Positions 7,465 through 16,911 of a DNA stretch of 27,909 nt are shown here, piece after piece. The notes under the pieces were generated by a model. The model was given only the letters and a program-made list of their open reading frames with translations, had not been told where the DNA came from and searched no databases. The first letter of the stretch is position 1; every line of letters starts with the position of its first letter. This DNA comes from an uncultured Clostridia bacterium (lineage in GTDB: Bacteria > Bacillota > Clostridia > TANB77 > CAG-508), in the NCBI GenBank assembly GCA_944391155.1, contig CALXSO010000019.1:1-27909 (forward strand). Direction: 5' to 3'. Both the position numbers and the translations under genes were made by a program.

Positions 7465-8769
7465 TTATCTTCCGATTGAATAATATTCTATACCACCTTT
7501 TTTCATTTCATCAATAGAATATATATTTCTTCCATCATAAACTAAAGGAGTTTTCATCAATTTTTTGTAATCTTCTGGCTTTATTTGTTTAATTTCATTC
7601 CATTCAGTAAAAATGAAACATATATTAGCACCTTTTAAGGCTTCTTCTGGTGTTGAAACATAATTTATTTCTGTTGGGTATTTCTTTTTAAAATTATCTT
7701 CTCCTACTGGATCATATGCATAAATTTGATCTGCACCACTTTCTAATAATAATTTTATATTATCTAATGATGGAGCCTCTCTTAAATCATCTGTTCCTGG
7801 TTTAAATGTTAATCCTAAAACAGCAACTTTTAGTCCATGGAAAGTTATCATCCTGTCAGATGCTTTTTTAAATAATTTTACCTTTTGGGCTGCATTTACA
7901 TCAACTGCTGCTTCTACTGTTTTTAATTTATATCCATGTTGTTTAGCTAAGTATTTCAATGCTTTTGTATCTTTTGGGAAGCAACTTCCACCATAACCTA
8001 TACCTGCATTCAGAAATTTTGCTCCAATACGAGGATCATATGACATTCCTTTTGCAACATCTTCTATATTAGCACCAACTAATTCACAAAGATTTGCTAT
8101 ATCATTCATATATGATATTTTTAAAGCTAAAAAGTCATTTGACGCATATTTTATCATTTCAGCACTTCTCCTGTTTACAGAAACAATCGGTAATTCAAAT
8201 GGTTCATATATTTCTTTTAGTATTTTTTCAGCCTCTTTGCTCTCTGTTCCAATTACTATCCTTTTTGCTTGTAATGTATCTCTTACTGCTGTTCCCTGTG
8301 CAAGAAATTCTGGATTACTTGTAACTTCTACTTTTACATTATGTACTAACGAATCCTTTATAAATTGCTCTACTTTATCATTTGTTCCTATTGGAACTGT
8401 TGATTTTACTACTACTAAGCAGTCCTTTTCGATATTCTCAGCAATTTGTCTTGATACTGTTGCAACATATGATAAATTTGCAGAACCATCCGGTTGCTCT
8501 GGTGTTCCTACCCCTATAAATATTGCATCTGCATTTTTATATGCTGATTTATAATCAGTTGTATAGTACAATCTTCCTTCTTTATAGTTCTTTTGCATCA
8601 ATTCTTCTAAATCCTGTTCATATATTGGGCAAACTCCTGATTCCATTAATTTTACTTTATTCTCATCAGTATCCACACAAGTTACCATATGCCCTTTTTC
8701 TGCAAAACATACTCCTGCAACTAAACCTACATATCCTGTTCCTGCTACTACAATGTTATATTGTTTCAT
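7465..8769 (-). CDS. ugd: UDP-glucose 6-dehydrogenase
   Basis: Oxidises UDP-glucose to UDP-glucuronate using two NAD+. The N-terminal Rossmann motif GTGYVGLVAG is at residues 10-19 and the ribose-binding acidic residue is in CVDTDENK. The catalytic cysteine is Cys263 in GYGGSCFPKDTKAL, and the C-terminal UDP-binding domain includes LGLTFKPGTDDLREAPS. The length of 434 residues is normal. The ribosome-binding site AAGGAGAGG precedes the ATG. It follows the epimerase gene by 17 bases, which would act on its product. Confidence 0.96.
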   Translation of the reverse strand: MKQYNIVVAGTGYVGLVAGVCFAEKGHMVTCVDTDENKVKLMESGVCPIYEQDLEELMQKNYKEGRLYYTTDYKSAYKNADAIFIGVGTPEQPDGSANLSYVATVSRQIAENIEKDCLVVVKSTVPIGTNDKVEQFIKDSLVHNVKVEVTSNPEFLAQGTAVRDTLQAKRIVIGTESKEAEKILKEIYEPFELPIVSVNRRSAEMIKYASNDFLALKISYMNDIANLCELVGANIEDVAKGMSYDPRIGAKFLNAGIGYGGSCFPKDTKALKYLAKQHGYKLKTVEAAVDVNAAQKVKLFKKASDRMITFHGLKVAVLGLTFKPGTDDLREAPSLDNIKLLLESGADQIYAYDPVGEDNFKKKYPTEINYVSTPEEALKGANICFIFTEWNEIKQIKPEDYKKLMKTPLVYDGRNIYSIDEMKKGGIEYYSIGR

Positions 8770-8786
8770 TTTTAACCTCTCCTTAA

Positions 8787-9761
8787 TTATACATACAATT
8801 CTTTATTTTTTTTATACCAATCCACAAAATTTTTTATTCCCTCTTTAAATGGCGTTTTTGGTTCATATCCTATTAATTTTTTTGCTTTTGAAACATCTGC
8901 ATAAGTTCTATCAACATCTCCTGGTTGCATTGGTAATTGTTTTATCTTAGGCTTGATTCCAAGAGTTTCACCTATTGTTTCAATCATTTCTTTTAATGTT
9001 GTTGGTGAAGAATTTCCTATGTTTAATATTTCATATACATCTTTATTATTAATACAATAATTACAAGATTTGATTATTCCATCAACTATATCATCGATAT
9101 ATGTATAATCTCTTGATGTCGTACCATCACCAAACATTGGTATTTCTTTATCTTCTATCATTAATCGTGTAAATTTGTTTATTGCTAAATCTGGTCTTTG
9201 CTTTGGTCCATATACTGTAAAAAATCTAAGCATAATTATATTCATATCAAACAACTTATGATAAACATGAGCCATTACTTCATTAGCTTTCTTCGTTGCC
9301 GCATATGGACTTATAGCATAGTCTACTATCATATCTTCTCTAAATGGTACTTCCTTACAATTTCCATATACACTACTAGATGACGCAAATACTCCATTTT
9401 TCACATCATGAGCTCTCATCTCTTCTAATATATTTTGTAAACCTAAACAATTTACTTCTTGATACAGAATTGGATTTTCTATTGATGGTCTTACTCCTGC
9501 CATAGCTGCTAAATTCATTACTACATCTATTTGATTTTCATCAAATATTTGCTTTATGGCTTGCCTATCTCTAATGTCATTCCTATATAATTTAAAATTT
9601 TCATTTTTTAATAAATTCTTTACATTATTCTCTTTTATTTTTGGATTATAAAAAGCGCAAAAATTATCTATTACAACTACTTTATTTCCTTGTTCTAATA
9701 ATTTTTGACTTAATGTTGAGCCTATAAAACCAGCTCCTCCCGTTATTAGATATGTTTTCAC
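8787..9761 (-). CDS. UDP-glucuronate 4-epimerase-like SDR enzyme
   Basis: An extended short-chain dehydrogenase that probably interconverts UDP-glucuronate and UDP-galacturonate. It shows the NAD motif TGGAGFIGS (7-15), a serine cluster at 127-130, the catalytic YAATK (Tyr153, Lys157) and the RFFTVYGPKQRPD segment. The MAGVRPSIENP segment near residues 87-97 is characteristic of UDP-glucuronate 4-epimerases rather than GalE. The start is GTG with GAGGAGG about seven bases upstream; the previous stop is one base away. The neighbouring ugd supports this substrate, though another UDP-sugar cannot be excluded. Confidence 0.88.
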   Translation of the reverse strand: MKTYLITGGAGFIGSTLSQKLLEQGNKVVVIDNFCAFYNPKIKENNVKNLLKNENFKLYRNDIRDRQAIKQIFDENQIDVVMNLAAMAGVRPSIENPILYQEVNCLGLQNILEEMRAHDVKNGVFASSSSVYGNCKEVPFREDMIVDYAISPYAATKKANEVMAHVYHKLFDMNIIMLRFFTVYGPKQRPDLAINKFTRLMIEDKEIPMFGDGTTSRDYTYIDDIVDGIIKSCNYCINNKDVYEILNIGNSSPTTLKEMIETIGETLGIKPKIKQLPMQPGDVDRTYADVSKAKKLIGYEPKTPFKEGIKNFVDWYKKNKELYV

Positions 9762-9762
9762 A

Positions 9763-10749
9763 CTAATTCCTCCTCAAAATTTTATTAATTTTACGTTCAA
9801 TTGGAAGCTCACAATATTTGTATAACAAAAATGAAATCGCTAATATAATACTAAATACTACAAAAATAAATAAAATATTATATTTTCCATATACATTACA
9901 TAGAAACAATAACAATTGATATCCTATATTTTGATGTATTAAAAATATTATATATGATACACTTCCCAATGTTAAAAAAATTTGTTTATTAAAAAAATTC
10001 ATTTTTTGCTTTACTGCTAATATAAACAATATTAAACCTATCAATATGCCTAAAAACGTAATAAATTTAAAATTTAAAAATATCATAAAAAGCGATAGTA
10101 TAATAGCTAATAAATCAAATTTAGAAATATTTTTCATAAAATATCTCAAAAAAATCCCTAAAAAAACAAACCAAAAATAATCTCCTCCACATAATTTATA
10201 TATATATATTCCAAAAGGAATGTATTGTTTTATAATATTTAAAATAAAATTTACACCAGCAAATATCAAAAAAACTTTTTTACCATTCTTATGAAAAATA
10301 AGTGTAAATGCGACCATAACATAAAAAATAATCATATATGTCAAAAACCAATGTGCCCCATCCACATAATTAATTCCTATAAATCCATTTATTAATAATA
10401 AATTTAAAAAATATTCAATAAATGATGTTTCTCGACCCGGTAATCCGAAAATAGAAGTTAACACATATATAATTGTGATACAAATTGCATATAACGGATA
10501 TATTCTAAGTAATTTGTTTACAAAGAATCTAATTGGATTCTCTTTTCTACTATAATCTCGTGCCAAAAAATAACCTGAAATTATAAAAAATATACCTACC
10601 CCTATTTTACCAAATAATTTAAAAAAGTCAAAGTTTACTGTATCTATATTATATAATTCTTTAAATCTATATGTATAATGAAAAATGACAACCATCAACA
10701 TTGAAATAACTCTTACTGCCTCTATTTGAACATTCTTCTTACTTTCCAT
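9763..10749 (-). CDS. Acyltransferase family 3 membrane protein
   Basis: Probably O-acetylates the polysaccharide repeat unit. The 328 residues are nearly all membrane segments (about ten), and the first carries the family signature EAVRVISMLMVVIFHYTY with the conserved histidine. GIFFIISGYFLARD and the C-terminal IGYQLLLFLC region also fit the OafA/WecH group. AGGAG lies six bases before the ATG. The 247-base AT-rich gap upstream is the largest inside this operon. Target sugar and acyl group cannot be read from the sequence. Confidence 0.85.
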   Translation of the reverse strand: MESKKNVQIEAVRVISMLMVVIFHYTYRFKELYNIDTVNFDFFKLFGKIGVGIFFIISGYFLARDYSRKENPIRFFVNKLLRIYPLYAICITIIYVLTSIFGLPGRETSFIEYFLNLLLINGFIGINYVDGAHWFLTYMIIFYVMVAFTLIFHKNGKKVFLIFAGVNFILNIIKQYIPFGIYIYKLCGGDYFWFVFLGIFLRYFMKNISKFDLLAIILSLFMIFLNFKFITFLGILIGLILFILAVKQKMNFFNKQIFLTLGSVSYIIFLIHQNIGYQLLLFLCNVYGKYNILFIFVVFSIILAISFLLYKYCELPIERKINKILRRN

Positions 10750-10996
10750 AGCATTCTCCTACACCTTTTAACATTTTCTATTATAATTCATAAATTGTAC
10801 TATTAATATATTCAATTATACTATTATCAATAATTATTATCAAAATTTAAAAATAATATTTAGTTATATCCTTTTGAATAAAAATACAAACATAGAAAAG
10901 TATAATAAATTTATTAATTATAAAATACATTTAATTTTTAGTAAATCATTTTTTATAAATATTTTATTCTTAACTATTGTCTAAAATATAATTTTC

Positions 10997-12511
10997 TTAG
11001 CTCTTTCGTTTTCCAACTATTTTTTTTAAGATTATCTTAAAATCTGCATTATATAAAATACTATTTATACCTATTACAACAAATAATGCTACTACAAATA
11101 TCTTTAATGCGTATTGTACCCATTCAAAATAAGAATTAATATCTACAACACTAAATAAATCTGTTAAATTTAATATTATAAAAAACAATACAAACTGCAT
11201 TATAGTAACTAATATCCTTTTTATTACATTAGTTAAATTTCTATTCAAAATATTTTTTGAAGTATATATAACAAGTTCAATGGTCCTAATACTCATAGCC
11301 ACTAACGTACCTATTGCTACACCTACAATTCCTAACTTAACTACCAATAATATTGATAATATCATATTAATTATTGCCTCTAACCATGCACCTTTTTTTG
11401 TTTGCTTAAAGTGACCTGCTACTTTCACTAAATTATTATATGGTTGTCTTATTGTCCATATAAATTCCCCAAGTACTAATAAATATGCAAAAACATATCT
11501 TATATAATCAGCATCATTTATTCCCATTGTATATACTTGTACAAAAGGAACGATCAATACTGCTGTACTCATGTATAATATCGTAGATACCGAATAATAG
11601 CATAACTCATACAAATTAAATTTTTCATTCAATGATTTTTGTTCTTTTTTAGCTATTATACTGCCAAACAAATCTTCAACACCTGTACTAAATGCATCCA
11701 CAACTTGTCGTATTCCTTTTACTACCATATAATATACTGAATATACAGAAACTTCTGAAATATTTTTTGAGAATATAGTCAAAACAGTTATATCTGTATT
11801 TGTATGTATTATTGATGCTATATGTTGTGCGAGTCCATCCCATTTTTGTTCGATTTTCTCAGGTCGTTTGACATCCTTTAAATTAATATTATAATTTTTC
11901 TTTACATATAAAGATAAAACTATTGGTCTTATTATAAAAATAAATGTACTAATTAACTTTACTAATTGTATATTAGTACCTATTTTTATCAATACAATTA
12001 CTACTAGTGTATTTAATAAAGTTGTAATTATTTGAGTTCTTGATATTATATATTTCTTTTGCTCTGCCTGTAAATACAATTTGTATACCATACCTATATA
12101 ATATTCCATGAAAGTACTAATAGAAATAATTAATATAAGCGATGTTGTATACAAAACATCAAATTGATCTTTTACAATTATTGGATAAATGATTAATAAA
12201 CCAATTATATATATGACAAATATCTTTGCAATAGTTCTAAAAAAATTTTCTGCCGCTTTTAAAATTGCCTCTATCTTTTTTTCATCTTTATCTACAATCG
12301 GCTTATATAACAAAGACTTAATAACTGGACCAATTCCAGCCTCTAGAAATGTTATATAAGATAGAAACTGAGTTATAGATGAAACTAATCCATTAACATT
12401 TGATCCAAAAGTCTGTATTATCATTTTAGGAACTATAAAACCACAGACAATCGTTACAAATTGTAATAATAATGTCGACATAACATTTTTTATAGTATTA
12501 CTATTTCTCAA
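10997..12511 (-). CDS. Wzx-type polysaccharide flippase
   Basis: Moves undecaprenyl-linked repeat units across the membrane. It is a 504-residue integral membrane protein with about 12-14 hydrophobic helices and the family N-terminus, in which NTIKNVMSTLLLQF is followed by GFIVPKMIIQTFGSNVNG. This is the MOP-superfamily oligosaccharide flippase pattern. The start is TTG, overlapping the upstream stop as TTGA, with GGAG nine bases before it, so translation is coupled to the polymerase gene. Pairing with a Wzy next door supports the Wzx call over a teichoic-acid or lipid II flippase. Confidence 0.9.
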   Translation of the reverse strand: MRNSNTIKNVMSTLLLQFVTIVCGFIVPKMIIQTFGSNVNGLVSSITQFLSYITFLEAGIGPVIKSLLYKPIVDKDEKKIEAILKAAENFFRTIAKIFVIYIIGLLIIYPIIVKDQFDVLYTTSLILIISISTFMEYYIGMVYKLYLQAEQKKYIISRTQIITTLLNTLVVIVLIKIGTNIQLVKLISTFIFIIRPIVLSLYVKKNYNINLKDVKRPEKIEQKWDGLAQHIASIIHTNTDITVLTIFSKNISEVSVYSVYYMVVKGIRQVVDAFSTGVEDLFGSIIAKKEQKSLNEKFNLYELCYYSVSTILYMSTAVLIVPFVQVYTMGINDADYIRYVFAYLLVLGEFIWTIRQPYNNLVKVAGHFKQTKKGAWLEAIINMILSILLVVKLGIVGVAIGTLVAMSIRTIELVIYTSKNILNRNLTNVIKRILVTIMQFVLFFIILNLTDLFSVVDINSYFEWVQYALKIFVVALFVVIGINSILYNADFKIILKKIVGKRKS

Positions 12512-13710
12512 CTTTCTGTTCTCCTCTCTATTTCACTTCTATTTAACTGTGACATTATAAAAAACAAACAAATTATAGGTTGATATTCAAATCTATAATA
12601 TGAAACTATTCCATATTCAAATATAGCAAAAACTATAATGAAAACAAATGGAATTATCATATCTAAAATTCTTTTTTGTCGAATATTATATATTGATGTC
12701 TTAATGATTAAATAATAAATCATATAATATATTATAAATCCAACTATTCCTAATGTCGATAATAGCTCTAAAAAATTATTATGACAATATGCAACATGTG
12801 AATAATTTATTTGTTCCATATACGCTGCAAAACATCCAGCTCCAATGCCTGTTAATGGATTGTGAATAAATAATTCCTTTGCAGTTTCTCTAAAAAACTC
12901 TCTTTCTTCGACACTTTTATCTCCTACATTTTCTCCTATTAATGATAAAAACATATCCGAAAATCTTTCTTTCATTCTCTCATTAGAGTTTAAAACAATA
13001 AGTACAATAGAGCATATTATTCCCAAAAAAATTAAAAATTTTAAAATTTTATTAATACTAATACGTTTATCTAATATTTCTATTCCAATAATGGACACTA
13101 TTGGAAAAAGCAATCCTTTTCTTGATCCTGTTAAAAAAATAATATAATAAAATACTGCTATAAATAATAAATATCTCTTTTTCTTTTCACTTTTAAATAG
13201 ATAATAAGTCATAAAAATCCCAATTGCTAACATATGAGCAATTGAATTAAAGTATAAACTTACCACTTCCCCATAACCTGATGTACCTGGTGCATTTGTT
13301 TCGAAAAATAACAAAATTATGCTCATATACATTAAAAAAGCAATATATAATTTAAAAACCTTTTTCAATTTTATTTTACTATCAATAAAACAAATTAAAG
13401 ATATTGCATTTAAAAAAGCAATAACTAAATTTATTATAGTTCCTTTTGTATACCCTTGATCAATCGACCATAACATAGACAAACAAGCCCAGATTATAAG
13501 TAACCCATAAATTAATAAAAATTTGTAATTTTTAATCTTAAAATTCTTGACCAAAGACATTCTTAAAATTGAATATCCAAATAATATAATCGTTATACCC
13601 TCGTATAATGGTTTTATTCCAGTAATATTTTTATCAAATGATATACATGATATAAACAATAAAAATATTAATACTAAATTAATATTATCTAATTTCTTTA
13701 CATTTTCCAT
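12508..13710 (-). CDS. Wzy-type O-antigen/capsule polymerase
   Basis: Polymerises flipped repeat units on the outer face of the membrane. The 400 residues contain about 10-12 membrane helices and a large outer loop near the C-terminal third with the Wzy_C/O-antigen ligase features: HNPLTGIGAGCF, then CHNNFLELLSTLGIVGF leading into the next helix. I prefer ATG at 13710 over 13725 because AGGAAAG lies between them at suitable spacing; the longer start would overlap the upstream stop as ATGA. Sequence identity in this family is low, so linkage type cannot be predicted. Confidence 0.88.
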   Translation of the reverse strand: MENVKKLDNINLVLIFLLFISCISFDKNITGIKPLYEGITIILFGYSILRMSLVKNFKIKNYKFLLIYGLLIIWACLSMLWSIDQGYTKGTIINLVIAFLNAISLICFIDSKIKLKKVFKLYIAFLMYMSIILLFFETNAPGTSGYGEVVSLYFNSIAHMLAIGIFMTYYLFKSEKKKRYLLFIAVFYYIIFLTGSRKGLLFPIVSIIGIEILDKRISINKILKFLIFLGIICSIVLIVLNSNERMKERFSDMFLSLIGENVGDKSVEEREFFRETAKELFIHNPLTGIGAGCFAAYMEQINYSHVAYCHNNFLELLSTLGIVGFIIYYMIYYLIIKTSIYNIRQKRILDMIIPFVFIIVFAIFEYGIVSYYRFEYQPIICLFFIMSQLNRSEIERRTES

Positions 13711-13721
13711 CTTTTCTTTCC

Positions 13722-14645
13722 TCATTTATGTGAAATTACTTGAATTTTAGGATTATTTCTAACATTATTTCCAAGTACACCTACATCATCTATTTTGATA
13801 TTATTTTTCCATAATATATATGGTAAAGATAATTGATCTCTATAACTTTCTTCAGTAATAAAATCATCCCACCATAAGTTTAATATCTTTTTTGCATTTT
13901 CATTTTTTAAATCTGTAACAATCAAGTTTGCTTCTAGTAAGCCATAATTACAAGGAAACCCTTCATTTTTATATTTGCAAAGTTGTTCTCTCATCTTCTG
14001 TATATTTCCTTTTCTTAGTCTTTCACATGCCTTTTCTTCTTCATAAATAGAATTTCTTTTTGCATGCATATGTAAAGCTAATCCTACTTCTTTATTTAAT
14101 CGATTTATATAACTTGATAAATCTGAAACTAACCTAATATTTCCATCAATATATATTGAATAATCGTAACCTTTAAAAATTTTATGAGGATTCATTTTTA
14201 CATATCTATTTAATAAGACATTGCTTGTATATAATTGCTGAAGTTCATCTGAAATTATTTGTATTTTCCAATTTACAGATTTTAATTGATTGTTATTTGT
14301 TAATAAAATGTAATCTATATTTTTATTCTTATATAAAGGTTCCATCACATAATCATAATCACCTGTTATACATGTATATATTACTATCTTCTTTTTATCT
14401 ATATTTGAATAATCCTCTGTACCTTTTACTTCATATTTCTTCTGTACATATCTTTTCTTTTCTCTTTTATTGATAATTTTATTTTTCAATAATCTATATA
14501 ATTGTATAAACTGAAATTTTTTTATTTTACTAAATATTTCAATAATATTATTTCCTAGAGAATATTCTTTAGATTTTTTCAAATTCATATATTCTGTATT
14601 TAATTTTTCTATTGCCATTAACAAATTTTTTTCATTTTCATTCAT
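13722..14645 (-). CDS. Glycosyltransferase of the DUF616/TOD1-MUCI70 type
   Basis: Probably adds one sugar to the repeat unit in the cytoplasm. After a 75-residue basic, helical N-terminus, the domain starts with KKIVIYTCITGDYDYVMEPL and continues with DYILLTNN, the DxD-like YIDGNIRL and NYGLLEANLIV, then RDQLSLPYILWKN. This is the order seen in Pfam DUF616 proteins, which have a GT-A-like fold and include plant TOD1 and MUCI70. ATG at 14645 is chosen over 14678 because AAGGAAAG lies eight bases before it; it starts four bases after the preceding stop. Donor and acceptor are unknown. Confidence 0.75.
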   Translation of the reverse strand: MNENEKNLLMAIEKLNTEYMNLKKSKEYSLGNNIIEIFSKIKKFQFIQLYRLLKNKIINKREKKRYVQKKYEVKGTEDYSNIDKKKIVIYTCITGDYDYVMEPLYKNKNIDYILLTNNNQLKSVNWKIQIISDELQQLYTSNVLLNRYVKMNPHKIFKGYDYSIYIDGNIRLVSDLSSYINRLNKEVGLALHMHAKRNSIYEEEKACERLRKGNIQKMREQLCKYKNEGFPCNYGLLEANLIVTDLKNENAKKILNLWWDDFITEESYRDQLSLPYILWKNNIKIDDVGVLGNNVRNNPKIQVISHK

Positions 14646-14649
14646 TATA

Positions 14650-15642
14650 TTATCTTTCCTTTTTATCATATAAATCATTTATTTTATTTATTAAATAAAT
14701 AGGAGAAAATTCATTTTTGTATCCATAATCAATTTTCTCTTTTGATTTTATCCATTCAAAATCAATATCTTCTATCTTCTTAAATATTTTTATATATTTT
14801 TCGTTATAAAATGGTAAATTTTTTACATTCTCATTATTAGTTAATAATTTTTTATTATAGCAAATTGCTTCAAAATATCTTAAAGATTGTCCACTTTGAT
14901 TTTCTTGTAAAATTTCCAAAATACAATTTGTAGAAAGTGTTTGTGCTATTACTTCTTTATATGGCATCCATTTTTTATAATAATTTATTTTTTTAAAATA
15001 TTCTTGTTTTTTTCTTATTTCTAACCTTTTTAACATAATATTAAAATTTGCATTAACACCATGTTTTTCAAGTTCACCATATATATCCAATATTTTTCTT
15101 TTTCGATTTCCCTTAAACGCTCCTACAAAAAATATATCACTTTTTTTATCGCTTGGTAATATTTCCTTCGGCTTAGAATAATATGTTAACCCTAAATATT
15201 CAAAACTATATTTTTTAGCATCCTCATAATCAAATGTTAAAATAAAATCAAAATCAATTAATTTAAATTTATCCTTTGTTTTTAATATTGATATGCTGCT
15301 TGCATCTATTGAATTTAATAATAACAAACTTATGTGGACATTTTTATATTTATTTATTTTATTAATCATATCTACATCATATATCATTAATGTATCAGAC
15401 ACCATCAATATGTAATAATCTTCTTCTGGATTGATTTCAACATTACTAATTTCATAAAATCTTTCCTTGTTTTTTAATTTTATAAATGAAAAAATTTTTC
15501 TTATAATTTTCCATATTAAATTTGGTTTATAATTTTTCATTTTAGCATAATGAAATTTAAAGTTATCTATATATTTCATGTCAGAAAACCAATTAATATT
15601 TTTTGTGCAATCCCCATACATCAATATATAATTTTTTTTCAT
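14650..15642 (-). CDS. Putative glycosyltransferase, family unclear
   Basis: A 330-residue soluble protein I cannot place with confidence. The C-terminal half looks like a GT-B donor domain: DIFFVGAFKGNRKRKILDIY, then a tail with LEILQENQSGQSLRYFEAI and NKKLLTNNENV, a pattern shared with CgeB-like and other retaining transferases. The N-terminal half has alternating strands and helices without known motifs. The position between the cytidylyltransferase and DUF616 genes, with a 4-base start/stop overlap (ATGA), argues for a role in repeat-unit synthesis. It is markedly Lys/Ile/Asn/Tyr-rich, in line with its AT-rich surroundings. Confidence 0.6.
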   Translation of the reverse strand: MKKNYILMYGDCTKNINWFSDMKYIDNFKFHYAKMKNYKPNLIWKIIRKIFSFIKLKNKERFYEISNVEINPEEDYYILMVSDTLMIYDVDMINKINKYKNVHISLLLLNSIDASSISILKTKDKFKLIDFDFILTFDYEDAKKYSFEYLGLTYYSKPKEILPSDKKSDIFFVGAFKGNRKRKILDIYGELEKHGVNANFNIMLKRLEIRKKQEYFKKINYYKKWMPYKEVIAQTLSTNCILEILQENQSGQSLRYFEAICYNKKLLTNNENVKNLPFYNEKYIKIFKKIEDIDFEWIKSKEKIDYGYKNEFSPIYLINKINDLYDKKER

Positions 15643-16088
15643 CGCTCATCTTCTCTCTTATTTTTTGAAATTTTTTTTGATAGTATTGTTGTAGAAATCC
15701 CATCTGTATGTGGCAAATATTCTACCTTGACACCATATTTACCTAATTGTTTTTCTGTATTTTTCCATCTTTCATTTCCTTTCCAATCATCTCCAATAAA
15801 AATAGCATCAAACTTAAATTTAGAATACATTAAATTTTTATCTAATGTATTAACTATATGTACTTCATCTACCACTTTTAAAGCTCCTACTATTCTAGCT
15901 CTATCTACATCTGTTATATTTACTTTTTTATTTTTATACATAAGCACAAGTTCATCAGAATTAACTCCTACAATTAAATATTTACACTTTTTCTTTGCAT
16001 TTTCTAATAAGTTCAAATGTCCTATATGAAATAAATCATAAGTCCCTTGTGTATATCCTATTTCATACTGTTTGTTTTCATTATTCAT
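15639..16088 (-). CDS. Glycerol-3-phosphate cytidylyltransferase-like (TagD family)
   Basis: Probably makes CDP-glycerol from glycerol-3-phosphate and CTP. The nucleotidyltransferase signature GTYDLFHIGH is at about residues 15-24, the central RARIVGALKVVDEV follows, and the C-terminal GDDWKGN and TDGISTT match Bacillus TagD closely in order and spacing. The length of 149 residues is slightly above TagD (about 130). ATG at 16088 is used because GGAGG lies nine bases before it, whereas TTG at 16094 is only three bases from it. The coding region overlaps the licD stop by eight bases. A CDP-ribitol or other CDP-alditol product is possible. Confidence 0.85.
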   Translation of the reverse strand: MNNENKQYEIGYTQGTYDLFHIGHLNLLENAKKKCKYLIVGVNSDELVLMYKNKKVNITDVDRARIVGALKVVDEVHIVNTLDKNLMYSKFKFDAIFIGDDWKGNERWKNTEKQLGKYGVKVEYLPHTDGISTTILSKKISKNKREDER

Positions 16089-16911
16089 TTTCAATGACCT
16101 CCGTATTATGTTTGTTTTTATCTTCTTCTTTAGGAATTGTCATATAATCTCCATATATATGTGTTAAATATTTATCATATTCTTTTGGTCCATTAAGATT
16201 TAATCCTTCAAATTGATATAATGCTCCTTCACCATATATTTCTTTTTTATTTAATATACTTTTAAACTTATATGCTCCCATAAAATTAACATAAACTTTT
16301 GATGTTTTTTCTGAATACTTCTTGAGTGTTTTGTCGATTTTCTCCAAATAATATACACTTTCTTTCTTTCTACCAAATTTAGTGTGTAATCCTACCCATA
16401 TCAAGATTTTTTCTATTAATGGTCTATTTTTTTCTTTTAAATTTACTTGGTCATCAAAACAGGTGAATTTTAGCATGGCTCTCAAATATAATAGATGAAA
16501 TTCATGTATAAATTTTATAAAAAAATTATTTGGCATACCATCTAATGGAAAAATATCTATCCATGCTGACCACACTTGATTATTTTTTCCTGAAGTATTT
16601 ATCACTTTTATGGATGTATCAATTAGTTTAGCTTGATAATGAACTGTTTCTTTAGTATCTGTATAAGTAGATAACTTATATTTATCATTTTTATTTTTCT
16701 TCAATATTTCTATAACCTTTTCATAGTCCGTTCTAGGTAGTGCTATATCTACATCATCATCCCAAGGTATAAAGCCCTTATGTCTCACTGCTCCTAAATA
16801 AGTTCCTCCACTTATATAATAAGTTATATTATTTTCATCACATATTTTAATAAAATATTTTAAAATTTCTAATTCGCATAATTGTAATTCTCTTAATTTA
16901 CTATTCTCCAT
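16081..16911 (-). CDS. LicD-family phosphotransferase
   Basis: LicD proteins transfer a phospho-alcohol (phosphocholine in the founding case) from a CDP donor to a glycan. The family core is near residues 33-60: YYISGGTYLGAVRHKGFI, then PWDDDVDIALPR. There is also DIFPLDGMP farther on and a basic C-terminal half. The length of 276 residues is normal. No choline uptake or activation genes (licA, licB, licC) are in the window, but a CDP-glycerol synthase gene follows at once, so glycerol-phosphate is the likelier cargo (inference). ATG at 16911 is taken as the start; TTG/GTG codons 9-12 bases earlier are alternatives. It overlaps the upstream gene by 11 bases. Confidence 0.88.
   Translation of the reverse strand: MENSKLRELQLCELEILKYFIKICDENNITYYISGGTYLGAVRHKGFIPWDDDVDIALPRTDYEKVIEILKKNKNDKYKLSTYTDTKETVHYQAKLIDTSIKVINTSGKNNQVWSAWIDIFPLDGMPNNFFIKFIHEFHLLYLRAMLKFTCFDDQVNLKEKNRPLIEKILIWVGLHTKFGRKKESVYYLEKIDKTLKKYSEKTSKVYVNFMGAYKFKSILNKKEIYGEGALYQFEGLNLNGPKEYDKYLTHIYGDYMTIPKEEDKNKHNTEVIENE

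Noticed and set aside
15550..16029. A 159-codon plus-strand open frame
   Set aside because: It lies antisense to the TagD-like gene and the following transferase gene, both with clear motifs and ribosome-binding sites. Its composition is that of a mirrored AT-rich gene.
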